From the NCBI RefSeq assembly GCF_023008165.1, contig NZ_JAKQZA010000001.1, forward strand, positions 248,001-312,000: a DNA stretch of 64,000 nt, given 5' to 3'. The notes under the pieces are model-generated. The model searched no databases. It saw nothing but the letters and a program-made list of their open reading frames with translations, and was not told the DNA's origin. The position numbers were made by a program, and so were the translations under genes. Positions 15,646 to 22,994 of the stretch are shown piece after piece. Numbering within the stretch: position 1 is the first letter of the stretch; every line of letters begins with the position of its first letter. This DNA is from Kordiimonas laminariae (lineage in GTDB: Bacteria; Pseudomonadota; Alphaproteobacteria; Sphingomonadales; Kordiimonadaceae).

Positions 15646-16377
15646 TTAATCCAGTTCACTCTCAGGACGTGTCTGTAAATTAGGATCAAATTTCTCGAAG
15701 GAAACCATCACATTCACTTCGGCAATCACGTTTTCTCTTGGGCCATTATAGTAAAGCTCATAATGCCCAGGCCTTAAATTTGAACATGACACCGACTTAG
15801 AAGGCCTACCCGGTTCATGCTTTACCACCACTCTGCAACCGACATCTGGCTTCCAACGTGGTTTGGGGCCTACATACTCAATTGTGTGCCCTGCTTCCCC
15901 AACCGAAACAGAAACGTTATCTTTCACCTCAAAACGGATAGGTTCTTTGTCCTTACTAAAGACAGAGAGATGTAAAATGTTTATCTCATAGTTCTTTGGC
16001 GTAAAAGAGAGCTTAACCCCTGCTGCTTTACGAGCATTAAACTCACTTGAGGGTGATAAACTCAACATCCGGCGTCCGGGCATAAACTGTTGGCAAACAC
16101 CCGCTACTGGTACTTGTTTTTTACTTTCATAAGAAAATTCAAGAAATCGTTCCAAAGGTATAATATCTGTACCAGACGACACCGAACAAACAGAAAACTC
16201 AGTATCTTTATCCAAATAAACAGAGGGCGCACCATGTACGCCAAGTTTAGATTTTGTGACTGCGCTTAAATTCTTTTCAGACAAGTAAAAAACAAAAGGT
16301 GCGTTTTCGATTGGCTCCGCTGTTTCAGAATTCAAGAAACCTGACGTAGCCATAAGCAAAATTGAAAGAGTATTCAT
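15646..16377 (-). CDS. Predicted exported protein under the duplicated phage promoter
   Basis: A 243-residue protein with an N-terminal signal-like segment (MNTLSILLMATSGFLNS). The rest is beta-rich, with Cys at several points (FSVCSVSS, VAGVCQQF, DVGCRVVV, SVSCSNL) that could form disulfides. No family is recognised. GGGGG precedes the ATG at 16377. Its upstream region is copy 2 of the 78-bp direct repeat with the repressor-type palindrome, so it is probably co-regulated with the phage late operon. It converges on the VOC gene with a 2-nt gap. Confidence 0.6.
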   Translation of the reverse strand: MNTLSILLMATSGFLNSETAEPIENAPFVFYLSEKNLSAVTKSKLGVHGAPSVYLDKDTEFSVCSVSSGTDIIPLERFLEFSYESKKQVPVAGVCQQFMPGRRMLSLSPSSEFNARKAAGVKLSFTPKNYEINILHLSVFSKDKEPIRFEVKDNVSVSVGEAGHTIEYVGPKPRWKPDVGCRVVVKHEPGRPSKSVSCSNLRPGHYELYYNGPRENVIAEVNVMVSFEKFDPNLQTRPESELD

Positions 16378-16480
16378 AGCCCCCACACGCAATAATATAT
16401 AAAACAATATAGCTGCTACCATGAAGAGAAATATTTGTGAACGCTATCACACGAATTTAATCGCCGACGTCACACATATT

Positions 16481-16558
16481 TGCAGATCTTAACTATCCCT
16501 ATGGTGCAATATTATGCATGAAGGTGCAAGTTATTTTTTTACGTTTTTCGTAAATTAA
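16481..16558 (-). repeat. 78-bp direct repeat, copy 2
   Basis: Second copy of the 15085-15162 sequence, in the same orientation, with three mismatches. It carries the same operator (16539-16553), the same paired GGTGCAA words and the same -10-like element, upstream of the exported-protein gene. Its right end covers the stop codon of the adjacent PAS gene (16555-16557). Confidence 0.9.
16539..16553. promoter_or_regulatory. Repressor-type operator upstream of the exported-protein gene
   Basis: Same perfect TTACG-TTTTT-CGTAA palindrome as at 15143-15157, within repeat copy 2. It predicts that this cargo gene is switched with the phage. Confidence 0.65.
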
Positions 16559-17106
16559 AGCTGAATGCTATCTTCTACCATTTCACTGATAGCGAGATGA
16601 CAGAAAATCTGGTTGGCGTTTTTGCCGTCTGTTGTCATAGGGAAATATATCGCCCGCAGTTCAAGTGGAGTTTCAGCCCCATCAATTTTGGTGGCTGCTG
16701 CCAGAATGTTACGTTCCATCTGGCAAAGCCGGATAGCCTTTAAAATACGCCCCGCAATCGTGGCATTTTTATATTCGGATATCAGTGTGCCAGTGATTTC
16801 CCCATAAAACTGCGCAGTTGCAGAACCGAGAAGCCTGATACGGGCATCATCTTCCGCTTCATTTTCCAGATCATCAGGATTAAGAGGAACAGGTTCAAAA
16901 ATAGTAACCTGGGCAGCCATACGGCCGAGGGTTGGCAGGCTAATTTTCTTGCGGTCAGCAAGGCCGTCTACTGCAGCAGACTGATAAAGCTCATAAAGCT
17001 TTCTGGCTGCAGGAGACAGGGAAAGCACATCTTCCCCTAAAAGAAGAGTGCCATATGATGCAATTTTTGCAGCAGCCTCATAAGTTGGGCTGTTTCTCGA
17101 ATACAT
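16555..17106 (-). CDS. PAS_5-like domain protein (paralogue 1)
   Basis: A 183-residue protein, one of six in the window resembling the PAS_5 family. The core IRLLGSATAQFYGEITGTLI matches the family's 'xRLxGTxLxxxxGxxxxGxxL' pattern, and the C-terminal half has the expected strand before LRAIYFPMTTDGKNANQIF. No output domain is present, so it is a stand-alone sensor or adaptor. The ATG at 17106 with GGGG upstream is preferred to a GTG at 17118. The stop lies within repeat copy 2. The ligand is unknown, and this copy is the most diverged of the six. Confidence 0.65.
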   Translation of the reverse strand: MYSRNSPTYEAAAKIASYGTLLLGEDVLSLSPAARKLYELYQSAAVDGLADRKKISLPTLGRMAAQVTIFEPVPLNPDDLENEAEDDARIRLLGSATAQFYGEITGTLISEYKNATIAGRILKAIRLCQMERNILAAATKIDGAETPLELRAIYFPMTTDGKNANQIFCHLAISEMVEDSIQL

Positions 17107-17239
17107 TCGAAACCCCACTATCCATCAATTTTTTGCAATAAACATGGCTTCATTAGTGGATAAGTGTATTCTTTTCCTGAAAAAAGAAAAGGTCAGTAGT
17201 TATTTATTTGCAGATTTATTTGAAAGACTTGGTTTAGAC

Positions 17240-17779
17240 TTAGTGACACTGAAAAAATTCACGACCTAATTCAAAAACAGTCGTGAAATCAATGCCTGCA
17301 TATTCTGAACGCACCTGTTCTTCCGAGAGCATACTGCCTGTGCCAATCCAGTATTTGAGGTTACCTTCTTTATCCGCAAGCGGAAGATGTACTGTTCTAT
17401 AGACAATCGGAAAATTATTTAGATTTTGTGCTGCTCGAGTAAGCATACCCGCGCACCCACTATCTTTCATGTGCTGGTAATAGCTTTTTTCTTCTTCACA
17501 TAATTCCGGAGGCAATAAATCGAACAGGTTTTCGCCTGTTACTTCACGGCCAAGAATACGATCAAGCTTAGTACCGGAAAGCCGAATGAAAATTTCATCG
17601 ACGGATTTCCATTCAATGATAAATAGTTCTGACAAATAGGGAGCAACCACAGGCCCGCTTTGGAAAACACGGCGTTCAGGCACCCTGAATTCACCGGTTT
17701 GAGGTAAGCTTTGCCAATAAGTTACCAACTTTCTGGTAGCTTCGGAGAGGCCCGCCATTGGCATTTGATCTAAGAGCAC
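17240..17779 (-). CDS. PAS_5-like domain protein (paralogue 2)
   Basis: A 179-residue stand-alone PAS_5 protein. The N-terminal helix TRKLVTYWQSLPQTGEFRVPERRVF is followed by APYLSELFIIEW, the hallmark FIRLSGTKLDRILGREVTG, LFDLLPPELCEEE and a final strand VHLPLADKEGNLKYWIG. The start is a GTG at 17779 with GAGGG 7 nt upstream; an internal ATG at 17764 lacks a ribosome site. It lies in the cargo stretch between late and early phage modules. No enzymatic domain is attached. Confidence 0.75.
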   Translation of the reverse strand: MLLDQMPMAGLSEATRKLVTYWQSLPQTGEFRVPERRVFQSGPVVAPYLSELFIIEWKSVDEIFIRLSGTKLDRILGREVTGENLFDLLPPELCEEEKSYYQHMKDSGCAGMLTRAAQNLNNFPIVYRTVHLPLADKEGNLKYWIGTGSMLSEEQVRSEYAGIDFTTVFELGREFFQCH

Positions 17780-18190
17780 TACATTACCCTCATTGATACA
17801 GCCTAAAGCTGTAAATTACACAATACTATAATTCGACCCCATCACCCACCTAAGAGCCAATACCTAAACAAAGAGTTAAAACCTTCATAGAACGTGTAGA
17901 ATTCAATTCTATGTACCCTTGCAAAGAATGCAATCAATCCGCGATGAAGCTGTTGTAAATTTTACGCGAGCGCAAGGATATGGCTTTAAACATTTACGAG
18001 CACAGACCCAAATAATACTATTCAACCCGTTACCTTCTCTTGCAGAAAATCAATACAGACGGCGCAGATAAAAGATCACTAAAATGCTGTATATTCCACC
18101 AGATGGGATAGGCATCACCAACATATCTCAGCAAATATCGCTATATTCACTACGGCAGAAGAAAATATGCAGCATTTCAAACGAGTTTAG
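17780..18190. other. Gene-poor interval in the prophage cargo region
   Basis: About 410 bp with no supported gene. The AT-rich stretch at 17790-17850 could hold the promoter of the preceding PAS gene. I see no repeat or terminator of note. Confidence 0.4.
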
Positions 18191-18352
18191 CTATCTGCCG
18201 CTACGGTACTTTTGATTTTTATAGGTAGGAATAAAATAGTTAAGAAACAACGCCAGAAGAAAAACAGTAACAATCCCCAGAAACAGAAATGCCCGCCCCA
18301 AGTTTCAGGTCTCGGGAACGGGCGCATCTATAGTCACTATGGCTGCGGCCAT
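18191..18352 (-). pseudogene. Small membrane protein with in-frame TGA
   Basis: An ATG at 18352 with AGGA 6 nt upstream opens a frame that meets TGA at codon 16 (18305-18307). The same frame then continues for 36 codons to TAG at 18191. The second part encodes a clear membrane helix (RAFLFLGIVTVFLLALFLNY) and a basic tail (IPTYKNQKYRSGR). The combined product would be a 52-residue single-pass protein with a short acidic N-terminus. The simplest reading is a nonsense mutation in a small membrane gene. Alternatives are TGA read-through or restart at the TTG just after it. Confidence 0.5.
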
Positions 18353-18369
18353 TTTATCCTGAAAATTTT

Positions 18370-18558
18370 ATGAACTTCAAGTCTTTTCTTAAAATTGTTT
18401 TAAGCTCTTGTTTTATCATTAAAACTGTAACCGCAGCGGAAGATCGAAAAATCTTTCCGAAGAGCATTAGCATTCTTGAGTATGAATCCCCTAATGGACA
18501 ATATATTGAGAAACCGTTTCCACTGTCATTTCTTCATGTCGAGCGAAATAGGTTTTAA
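18370..18558 (+). CDS. Short exported ORF, possibly a truncated gene
   Basis: A 62-codon frame with a convincing signal peptide (FLKIVLSSCFIIKTVTAAED), a short mature part and then a stop. The N-terminus is like that of a periplasmic solute-binding protein cut after ~35 mature residues. Its 3' end overlaps the end of the convergent PAS gene by 68 bp and no strong ribosome site is seen. It may be the remnant of a longer exported protein or a spurious frame. Confidence 0.3.
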   Translation: MNFKSFLKIVLSSCFIIKTVTAAEDRKIFPKSISILEYESPNGQYIEKPFPLSFLHVERNRF

Positions 18559-19078
18559 TGCCCAGTTCCAAATTCGCTTCATTTAGATCAAAAAATTCCA
18601 TTCGAGGTTTCTCATAAACACCTCCCTGTAAAGGCGGATTAAGAAAATGCCGTTCTGCAGAAACAGCTCCTAACACATAGCGGGGAATGCCGTCTTGATC
18701 AGCAAGTGGAACAGTAAAGGTTTCAAATCTTATATATCCTTCCTCGCCTAACTTTATTTTTTGGCTCAGCAACCCTCCGACAGGTTCCTTCATACTGCGG
18801 CCTACAAACTCCCCAAAAAAATCATTTTCATCACGAGCAAGCTGCTGAAACCGGGATCGACTTGCTTCTTTGCCCCCCAGCATGCTCTCCAGCTCTGTAC
18901 CAATAAGCCTAAGCTGAAATTCCCCATCACGGCTTTGTTTCATCAGGAAAACATGGGGTAATAGTTTTGAGATAGATGATGGTGTAAAAGCGGTTTTAGC
19001 GGGCGTGTGTGAAAGGGTTTTTGGCATATCCTGCCAACATTTCAACAGCTCGAGAAACTCTCTTTTACTGATATACAT
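18491..19078 (-). CDS. PAS_5-like domain protein (paralogue 3)
   Basis: A 195-residue stand-alone PAS_5 protein. The start at 19078 is fixed by GGAGGTG 5 nt upstream; the longer frame to 19168 lacks one. Features in order: FLELLKCWQDMPKTL helix, SISKLLPHVFLMKQS, the core FQLRLIGTELESMLGGKEA, an insertion with RFETFTVPLADQDGIPRYVL, and a C-terminal tail with EFFDLNEANLELGIKTYF. It is the last of three PAS genes inside the prophage boundaries and is transcribed in the same direction as the late genes. Confidence 0.75.
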   Translation of the reverse strand: MYISKREFLELLKCWQDMPKTLSHTPAKTAFTPSSISKLLPHVFLMKQSRDGEFQLRLIGTELESMLGGKEASRSRFQQLARDENDFFGEFVGRSMKEPVGGLLSQKIKLGEEGYIRFETFTVPLADQDGIPRYVLGAVSAERHFLNPPLQGGVYEKPRMEFFDLNEANLELGIKTYFARHEEMTVETVSQYIVH

Positions 19079-19304
19079 AAGCACCTCCATTGAAAGAAGG
19101 AACTCTGAACGGTTATCCACAGAGTATAGCGTAAATTTTCCATTAACCCTAATTAAATGCATAACCATCCATAGAGATATTTCGCCTATAGAACGAAAAA
19201 AGCGCAGAAATTCAGCATTTTTAGTTTTATTGTCATTAAACTTAAGAAAAACTATTCATGTTTTTTTGCCCCAATAAACGCACCACAGATGAACGACTCA
19301 CACT

Positions 19305-19859
19305 TTAATTTTGCAAAAGCACAAGTGCCGAAAGCCACAATAACCCCGCTTCATATCTACGTTTAAGTGTCCAACGTGAATAGTTTTTACCGTTCGCAGC
19401 CAACAGAGCACGTCTCACCTTTGCCCAAGGAAGCCGGTCCCGCTTTTCACCATCCTGATGCCAGGCTGCCCAGAAAAGGATCTGCCGATCGATAAGATCC
19501 GGCAACAATAACAACAAATCAAGCGTGGGCTGCATTTCATCAATTTCTTTAGCTGAAATACGCATCCGGCGTCGTGCTTCAAAATTGCTGATGCGCTCTC
19601 GGGGATACTGTCCCGGTTCTGCCATCATTTCCGGCCAAAGCGCGCCTCGCATTTTCAAAAAGCTCTGCTCTCTGTCGGGCATACGCCGTAAAGTCCATGC
19701 TGCTGTTATCAATCTTGCTTCCAGCTTTATGGCTATGCTTTCTTTAGAATGGCGGACATCACCCACTTGCTCCTCAGCTTTCACGGCAAGGCAAGTTTCC
19801 CGTAAGCTACGTTCCTGAACGGATGTCACCGTTTTATATATCTTTCTGCTGTGCTTCAT
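19305..19859 (-). CDS. DUF6362-like phage protein
   Basis: A 184-residue basic, helical protein. IAIKLEARLITAAWTLRRMP near the N-terminal third, ERISNFEARRRMRISAKEID, then LLPDLIDRQILFWAAWHQDG and KRRYEAGLLWLSALVLLQ near the C-terminus resemble DUF6362 proteins of alphaproteobacterial prophages; I rate the family match moderate. The start at 19859 has AAAGG upstream. It follows the DUF1376 gene by 35 nt in the same direction, so both probably form the phage replication or early-left operon. Molecular function is unknown. Confidence 0.6.
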   Translation of the reverse strand: MKHSRKIYKTVTSVQERSLRETCLAVKAEEQVGDVRHSKESIAIKLEARLITAAWTLRRMPDREQSFLKMRGALWPEMMAEPGQYPRERISNFEARRRMRISAKEIDEMQPTLDLLLLLPDLIDRQILFWAAWHQDGEKRDRLPWAKVRRALLAANGKNYSRWTLKRRYEAGLLWLSALVLLQN

Positions 19860-19894
19860 ATAAAGCCTTTCTTTCATATGAGTATGTCTTGAAT

Positions 19895-20875
19895 TTATCG
19901 TTTGCGTGGCTGTTGCCACCCCCAAAAGGCCGCATATTCGCTGTAAACTTCACTGGGAATGGAACGGTTAAATCTGACACGGGGATCCGGCCCAATATCG
20001 GCAGGTATAAAAACAGGATGACCAGAAGGAATAATCCAATTCTGGCTCATATAATCACCCCGGTATCGGCTTGAGGCATTCCCCAAAAAAGTGCGCCAAT
20101 GCTCAGGGTTTTTCCGGTCGAACAGTCGCTGATTTTTGAGCCTCGCCTCCGCATCAGATATACGGTGCACAGGCTTTTTACTTCCTTTTGCCTCTTCAAC
20201 GGCCGCATTATAATAAGCTAGATGCAGAGGCGCTTTCCCCTGTCGGATTTCCTCCCTTTCTTTCAAGCGAGTAATGGTGGCAAGAATATCCTGCTGAGGA
20301 TCACAACCACCATCCAGCCATGCTTTGATTAGGGCCTTTTCAAGCCGCCCAATAAGAAGGCCGGAAGCAGCAGTAACCTCACTATAAAGTGCTTCCATCT
20401 CTCTGCTGCCAGAAGATTCTTTGGATTCCGTTTTGGCTTTGGTTGCTTGCTTTTTGCTACCAGTTTGGCTGGCTTTTGCTTCAACCAAACTAGGAGCAGG
20501 TGCTTGTAAGCTTTCTTTATTTTTCAAAGCTTTAGCACGCGCCGCCCGCACTTTACCACCTTTAGCACCATTTGAGCGGTTCTTCTCCACTTTAGCAGCA
20601 ACAGCTTCATAAACCAGGTTCAGTTTCTTTTGTTGCCACTGACCATCAGCGACCAAAAAGAAATCCTCGAGGACCAAACGGAGCTTCATCCACCGCCGCG
20701 AAGAAACCCCAACTATTCTGGCGAGCAGTTTATCATCATCCCTCAACGCACAGCCGCGGGTTCGCCACATGCACATCAGAAGCAGAAGATAAGCACCATG
20801 CTCTTCAGTGGTCAGATGCCGTGTATCTGCCAGATAGGCATCTGTATAAAGCGGCAAAGCGGGAAATTCTGCCAC
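19895..20875 (-). CDS. DUF1376-domain phage replication-type protein
   Basis: A 326-residue protein. The N-terminal ~90 residues are a DUF1376/YdaU domain: FPALPLYTDAYLADTRHLTT, EEHGAYLLLLMCMW, then DDDKLLARIVGVSSRRWMKL. A Lys/Ala-rich linker (GAKGGKVRAARAKALK and on to ~170) precedes a C-terminal helical domain. Proteins of this class sit in phage replication modules. A GTG at 20875 with GGAGGAG upstream is preferred, though two ATGs at 20893/20890 are in frame. It is divergent from the repressor gene, with palindromic operators in the intergenic region. Confidence 0.8.
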   Translation of the reverse strand: MAEFPALPLYTDAYLADTRHLTTEEHGAYLLLLMCMWRTRGCALRDDDKLLARIVGVSSRRWMKLRLVLEDFFLVADGQWQQKKLNLVYEAVAAKVEKNRSNGAKGGKVRAARAKALKNKESLQAPAPSLVEAKASQTGSKKQATKAKTESKESSGSREMEALYSEVTAASGLLIGRLEKALIKAWLDGGCDPQQDILATITRLKEREEIRQGKAPLHLAYYNAAVEEAKGSKKPVHRISDAEARLKNQRLFDRKNPEHWRTFLGNASSRYRGDYMSQNWIIPSGHPVFIPADIGPDPRVRFNRSIPSEVYSEYAAFWGWQQPRKR

Positions 20876-20945
20876 GCCTCTCTCCTCCATCATTTATGAT
20901 CATTTGAGCGTTAAGCGAGAGTTTGAGGTCTCTCTTTATATTATT

Positions 20946-21015
20946 TTACGATTATCGTAATTTATGCAAGAGAAAAAATTACGATTTTCCTTGCTTTGTT
21001 TTACGTTTATCGAAA
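20946..21015. promoter_or_regulatory. Repressor operator cluster between DUF1376 and repressor genes
   Basis: It contains a perfect TTACG-ATTAT-CGTAA at 20946-20960, a half-site TTACG at 20979-20983, and a near-palindrome TTACG-TTTAT-CGAAA at 21001-21015. The divergent genes start at 20875 and 21026, so bound repressor would control both directions, including its own gene. Confidence 0.75.
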
Positions 21016-21025
21016 TAATGTAATT

Positions 21026-21748
21026 ATGCGAACACAGGAATGGATAAAGGCGTCCCTTAAGGATCAAGGCTGCAAGCTCAAGGATGTTGCGGAAGCTCTA
21101 GGCATCACGCCTCCTAGGGTAACCGATATTATTAAGGGTAAACGCGAAGTTCAGGCAGATGAAATTATCCCACTTGCTGAACTTTTAAATCTTTCCGCTA
21201 AATCACTTCTGAAAAGCCTTGAAGAAGGCAAGCGTACTATCCTCGCGGATGAAACTGTCACCACCATCCCTGTTACAGGGCTTTTGTTTGGCGATGGTCG
21301 TCTGGTTGCAAACCCCGCTAATGAAAGTGTGCAGGAAGTTCCCGTTCCGCCGGGCTTAACCTCTAATGAAGGTCTTCACTGTTTCATTATGGGGGACAAC
21401 AGCATGGCAAAAGAGATCAAGCAAGGTGATATTATCATCACAGCTGATCCGCGCACACACTTTTACCCCATGACACCGGGCGGTATTTTTCTTGTGAAAC
21501 GCGGAAAAGATAAGCTGGCTCTCAGGCAAATGGTGACAGCTGAAGGTGGTGAAGCTTGGTTAGCGCCAGTACCAGAGCAACCGAACCCGGCCTTTGAAAG
21601 CTGGCGCTTCAGTGCGCTCCCACAAGTTCTGGAAGCCACCACTTCTAAAGGCACAGAAAATTCTCTGTCACCCACTGTGTATACCGACGATATTTTTGCC
21701 GCTGTTCAGTGGGTACACCGAAGCTACATGCCGCAAGCCGCTAAATAA
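21026..21748 (+). CDS. S24/LexA-like phage repressor
   Basis: A 240-residue protein. Residues 1-65 hold an HTH (LKDVAEALGITPPRVTDIIK) of the CI/Xre type. The C-terminal part is an S24 peptidase-like dimerisation domain: TIPVTGLLFGDGRL, then GDNSMAKEIKQGDIIIT with the usual Ser, then PGGIFLVKRGKDKLALRQM. In family members the segment equivalent to LALRQM carries the catalytic Lys ('VKRL'); here Leu-Arg occupies it, so self-cleavage may be impaired. The start is set at 21026 because the longer frame would run through the operator. Neighbouring palindromes make it the likely master regulator of the element. Confidence 0.85.
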   Translation: MRTQEWIKASLKDQGCKLKDVAEALGITPPRVTDIIKGKREVQADEIIPLAELLNLSAKSLLKSLEEGKRTILADETVTTIPVTGLLFGDGRLVANPANESVQEVPVPPGLTSNEGLHCFIMGDNSMAKEIKQGDIIITADPRTHFYPMTPGGIFLVKRGKDKLALRQMVTAEGGEAWLAPVPEQPNPAFESWRFSALPQVLEATTSKGTENSLSPTVYTDDIFAAVQWVHRSYMPQAAK

Positions 21749-21898
21749 TACGCTTCACGCTTAACTATATATTTCGCGGTTATAGCTGCAAGTACCCGAT
21801 TATCTACTCTGTCACCCCTAATCGCTCACCAATTCAACATGCCTCATCCAGAGGGATGGGAGCCATCAAGCGCATCACTTTTATGCTTCATTCAAATA

Positions 21899-21948
21899 TT
21901 TCGTTATTCGTAATTTTTTACCTTTACATTTAATTACATTATTCGTAA
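21899..21948. promoter_or_regulatory. Two repressor-type operators upstream of the early small genes
   Basis: TTTCG-TTATT-CGTAA (21899-21913) and TTACA-TTATT-CGTAA (21934-21948), each one mismatch from TTACG-N5-CGTAA, with starts 35 bp apart. They precede the coupled small genes starting at 21976, so they probably control a rightward early promoter. Confidence 0.6.
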
Positions 21949-21975
21949 TATATATTCACCAACACCGAAGAAAAG

Positions 21976-22224
21976 GTGCCAGTATATTCCTCGAGTATAC
22001 AAAATCCCCATCCTGTGTGGTTTGCGGTTAAGCAGCGCTTAGGCTTCGTGATCTTTTGGCAGTTGGCCCCAATATTCCGCGCGCTAAAGCCGGAATGGGT
22101 TAATTGGCTTTTAAAGCCAGCTTCTGGAAAGGAGAGTCGCATTCATGCCGCTAACGCCCGAAGGTTTATTGCCCTGCAGTTTCCCGCTGGCGCAGCATCT
22201 GCCCCTCCCCGTAGCTGCCCATGA
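21976..22224 (+). CDS. Small early phage gene, unknown function
   Basis: An 82-codon frame starting with GTG 27 bp after the operator pair. The product has an aromatic, hydrophobic central part (HPVWFAVKQRLGFVIFWQLA and WVNWLLKP) and an Ala-rich C-terminus. It is not recognised. Its TGA overlaps the ATG of the next frame in the ATGA arrangement typical of translational coupling, the main reason to believe both. No homology is claimed; it could be spurious. Confidence 0.4.
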   Translation: MPVYSSSIQNPHPVWFAVKQRLGFVIFWQLAPIFRALKPEWVNWLLKPASGKESRIHAANARRFIALQFPAGAASAPPRSCP

Positions 22225-22508
22225 TGCAGGGTAACAACTGCCGTTTGCTGCGTACCAGGCGAATGGCAGGGATCAGGCATAAGTGGTATATCGCCAAGCG
22301 GCTCTCCTCTTCCTTGAAGACACAAGATATCAGCGGTTGGTTTTCAGCCGCATTTGCACCTGACCCCATACCAGAGTGCCCCACACGCAGGTTGATATGG
22401 CTCGTAGAAGTTCGCCACAGCCTTAAGGCCATACACCTCAGCAACGCCCACTTTTTAGTGGATGCCGCCATATGGAAAGAAGTGTGCGAGATAAAAAATA
22501 TAAAATAA
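22221..22508 (+). CDS. Small early phage gene coupled to the preceding one
   Basis: A 95-codon frame beginning at the ATGA overlap. The product is basic at the N-terminus (RLLRTRRMAGIRHKWYIAKR) and contains SLKTQDISGWFSAAF, a soluble mixed helical pattern. No family is recognised. Position after repressor-type operators suggests an early regulatory or host-takeover protein. It is the last coding sequence I would assign to the element on the right side. Confidence 0.4.
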   Translation: MMQGNNCRLLRTRRMAGIRHKWYIAKRLSSSLKTQDISGWFSAAFAPDPIPECPTRRLIWLVEVRHSLKAIHLSNAHFLVDAAIWKEVCEIKNIK

Positions 22509-22625
22509 TTGGATTTTTTATTCCCAAACCATGCGCAATGTTCGTCTTAAGTAATGATAGCCTGCACAAGCGCCGCACACACGCTTTGCAACCTATCGCC
22601 CCGAGCGTGATTGTTTTCAGCTCAA

Positions 22626-22663
22626 GAGGCCAGCGGTCCCCATCGAATATACTCGCTGGCCTC
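22626..22663. repeat. Perfect 10-bp inverted repeat
   Basis: GAGGCCAGCG (22626-22635) and CGCTGGCCTC (22654-22663) with an 18-nt spacer. No U-tract follows, so it is more likely an operator, a structured RNA or an integration-related site than a terminator. Confidence 0.6.
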
Positions 22664-22847
22664 GCCCTTCCCCTTAAAACCACCTCATGTCCACAGCGTC
22701 ACAGATGCCTCACAAACACGTGCACACCAGTTGATTAGTAAAATACACCGAAACAGTCCAAATATGGTCTCGAGCGGTATGATATGCCTCATTCCCCCTC
22801 AATCACCGTAGGCATATACCCCTACAGTACCGCTCTCGGTAGTAGTT

Positions 22848-22880
22848 AAGGCCACAGCATGTTTCCTCAGCTGTGGCCTT
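22848..22880. terminator. Long hairpin, probable bidirectional terminator
   Basis: An 11-bp perfect stem, AAGGCCACAGC (22848-22858) and GCTGTGGCCTT (22870-22880), with an 11-nt loop. The plus-strand tail CTCATTTTC is moderately U-rich. It insulates the element from the TPR gene. Confidence 0.6.
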
Positions 22881-22994
22881 CTCATTTTCACCGTTCACTC
22901 TGTTCCTCCAAACTTAGAGCATAAACTTTTCGCATTAATGCCACATTTCCAAAAGTATGATGCCGCATCGCTTAACAATTTTTGGGAATATATT

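Larger units (their letters stand above)
1880..22508. mobile_element. Prophage-like element with head genes but no tail genes
   Basis: The span runs from the DUF3168 gene to the last early-type small gene. The leftward late block carries terminase, portal, protease, capsid, fibre-like, connector, closure and DUF3168 genes in the order of HK97/GTA head modules. The right block carries DUF6362- and DUF1376-type genes and an S24 repressor. Repressor-type palindromes link the two blocks. No integrase, transposase, tail tube, tape measure, baseplate, holin or endolysin is recognisable. I found no attachment-site repeat at the two ends, so the limits are set by gene content. It could be a decayed prophage or a capsid-forming satellite. 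Confidence 0.75.
22509..22994. other. Right-hand border region of the element, no supported gene
   Basis: About 490 bp between the last small phage gene and the TPR gene. It holds two long hairpins (22626-22663 and 22848-22880) and no frame with a convincing start or product; a frame at 22472-22738 looks non-coding. If the element integrates site-specifically, the right junction should lie here. Confidence 0.45.

Noticed and set aside
15085-16558. The 78-bp repeats as attL/attR of a small integrated element
   Set aside because: The bracketed 1.3 kb has no integrase, and the repeat has promoter and operator features in the right orientation for both downstream genes. A duplicated regulatory segment is simpler, though recombination between copies remains possible.
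22472-22738. 88-codon frame at the element's right border
   Set aside because: It starts inside the preceding frame, lacks a ribosome site and has low-complexity composition; a hairpin lies within it.
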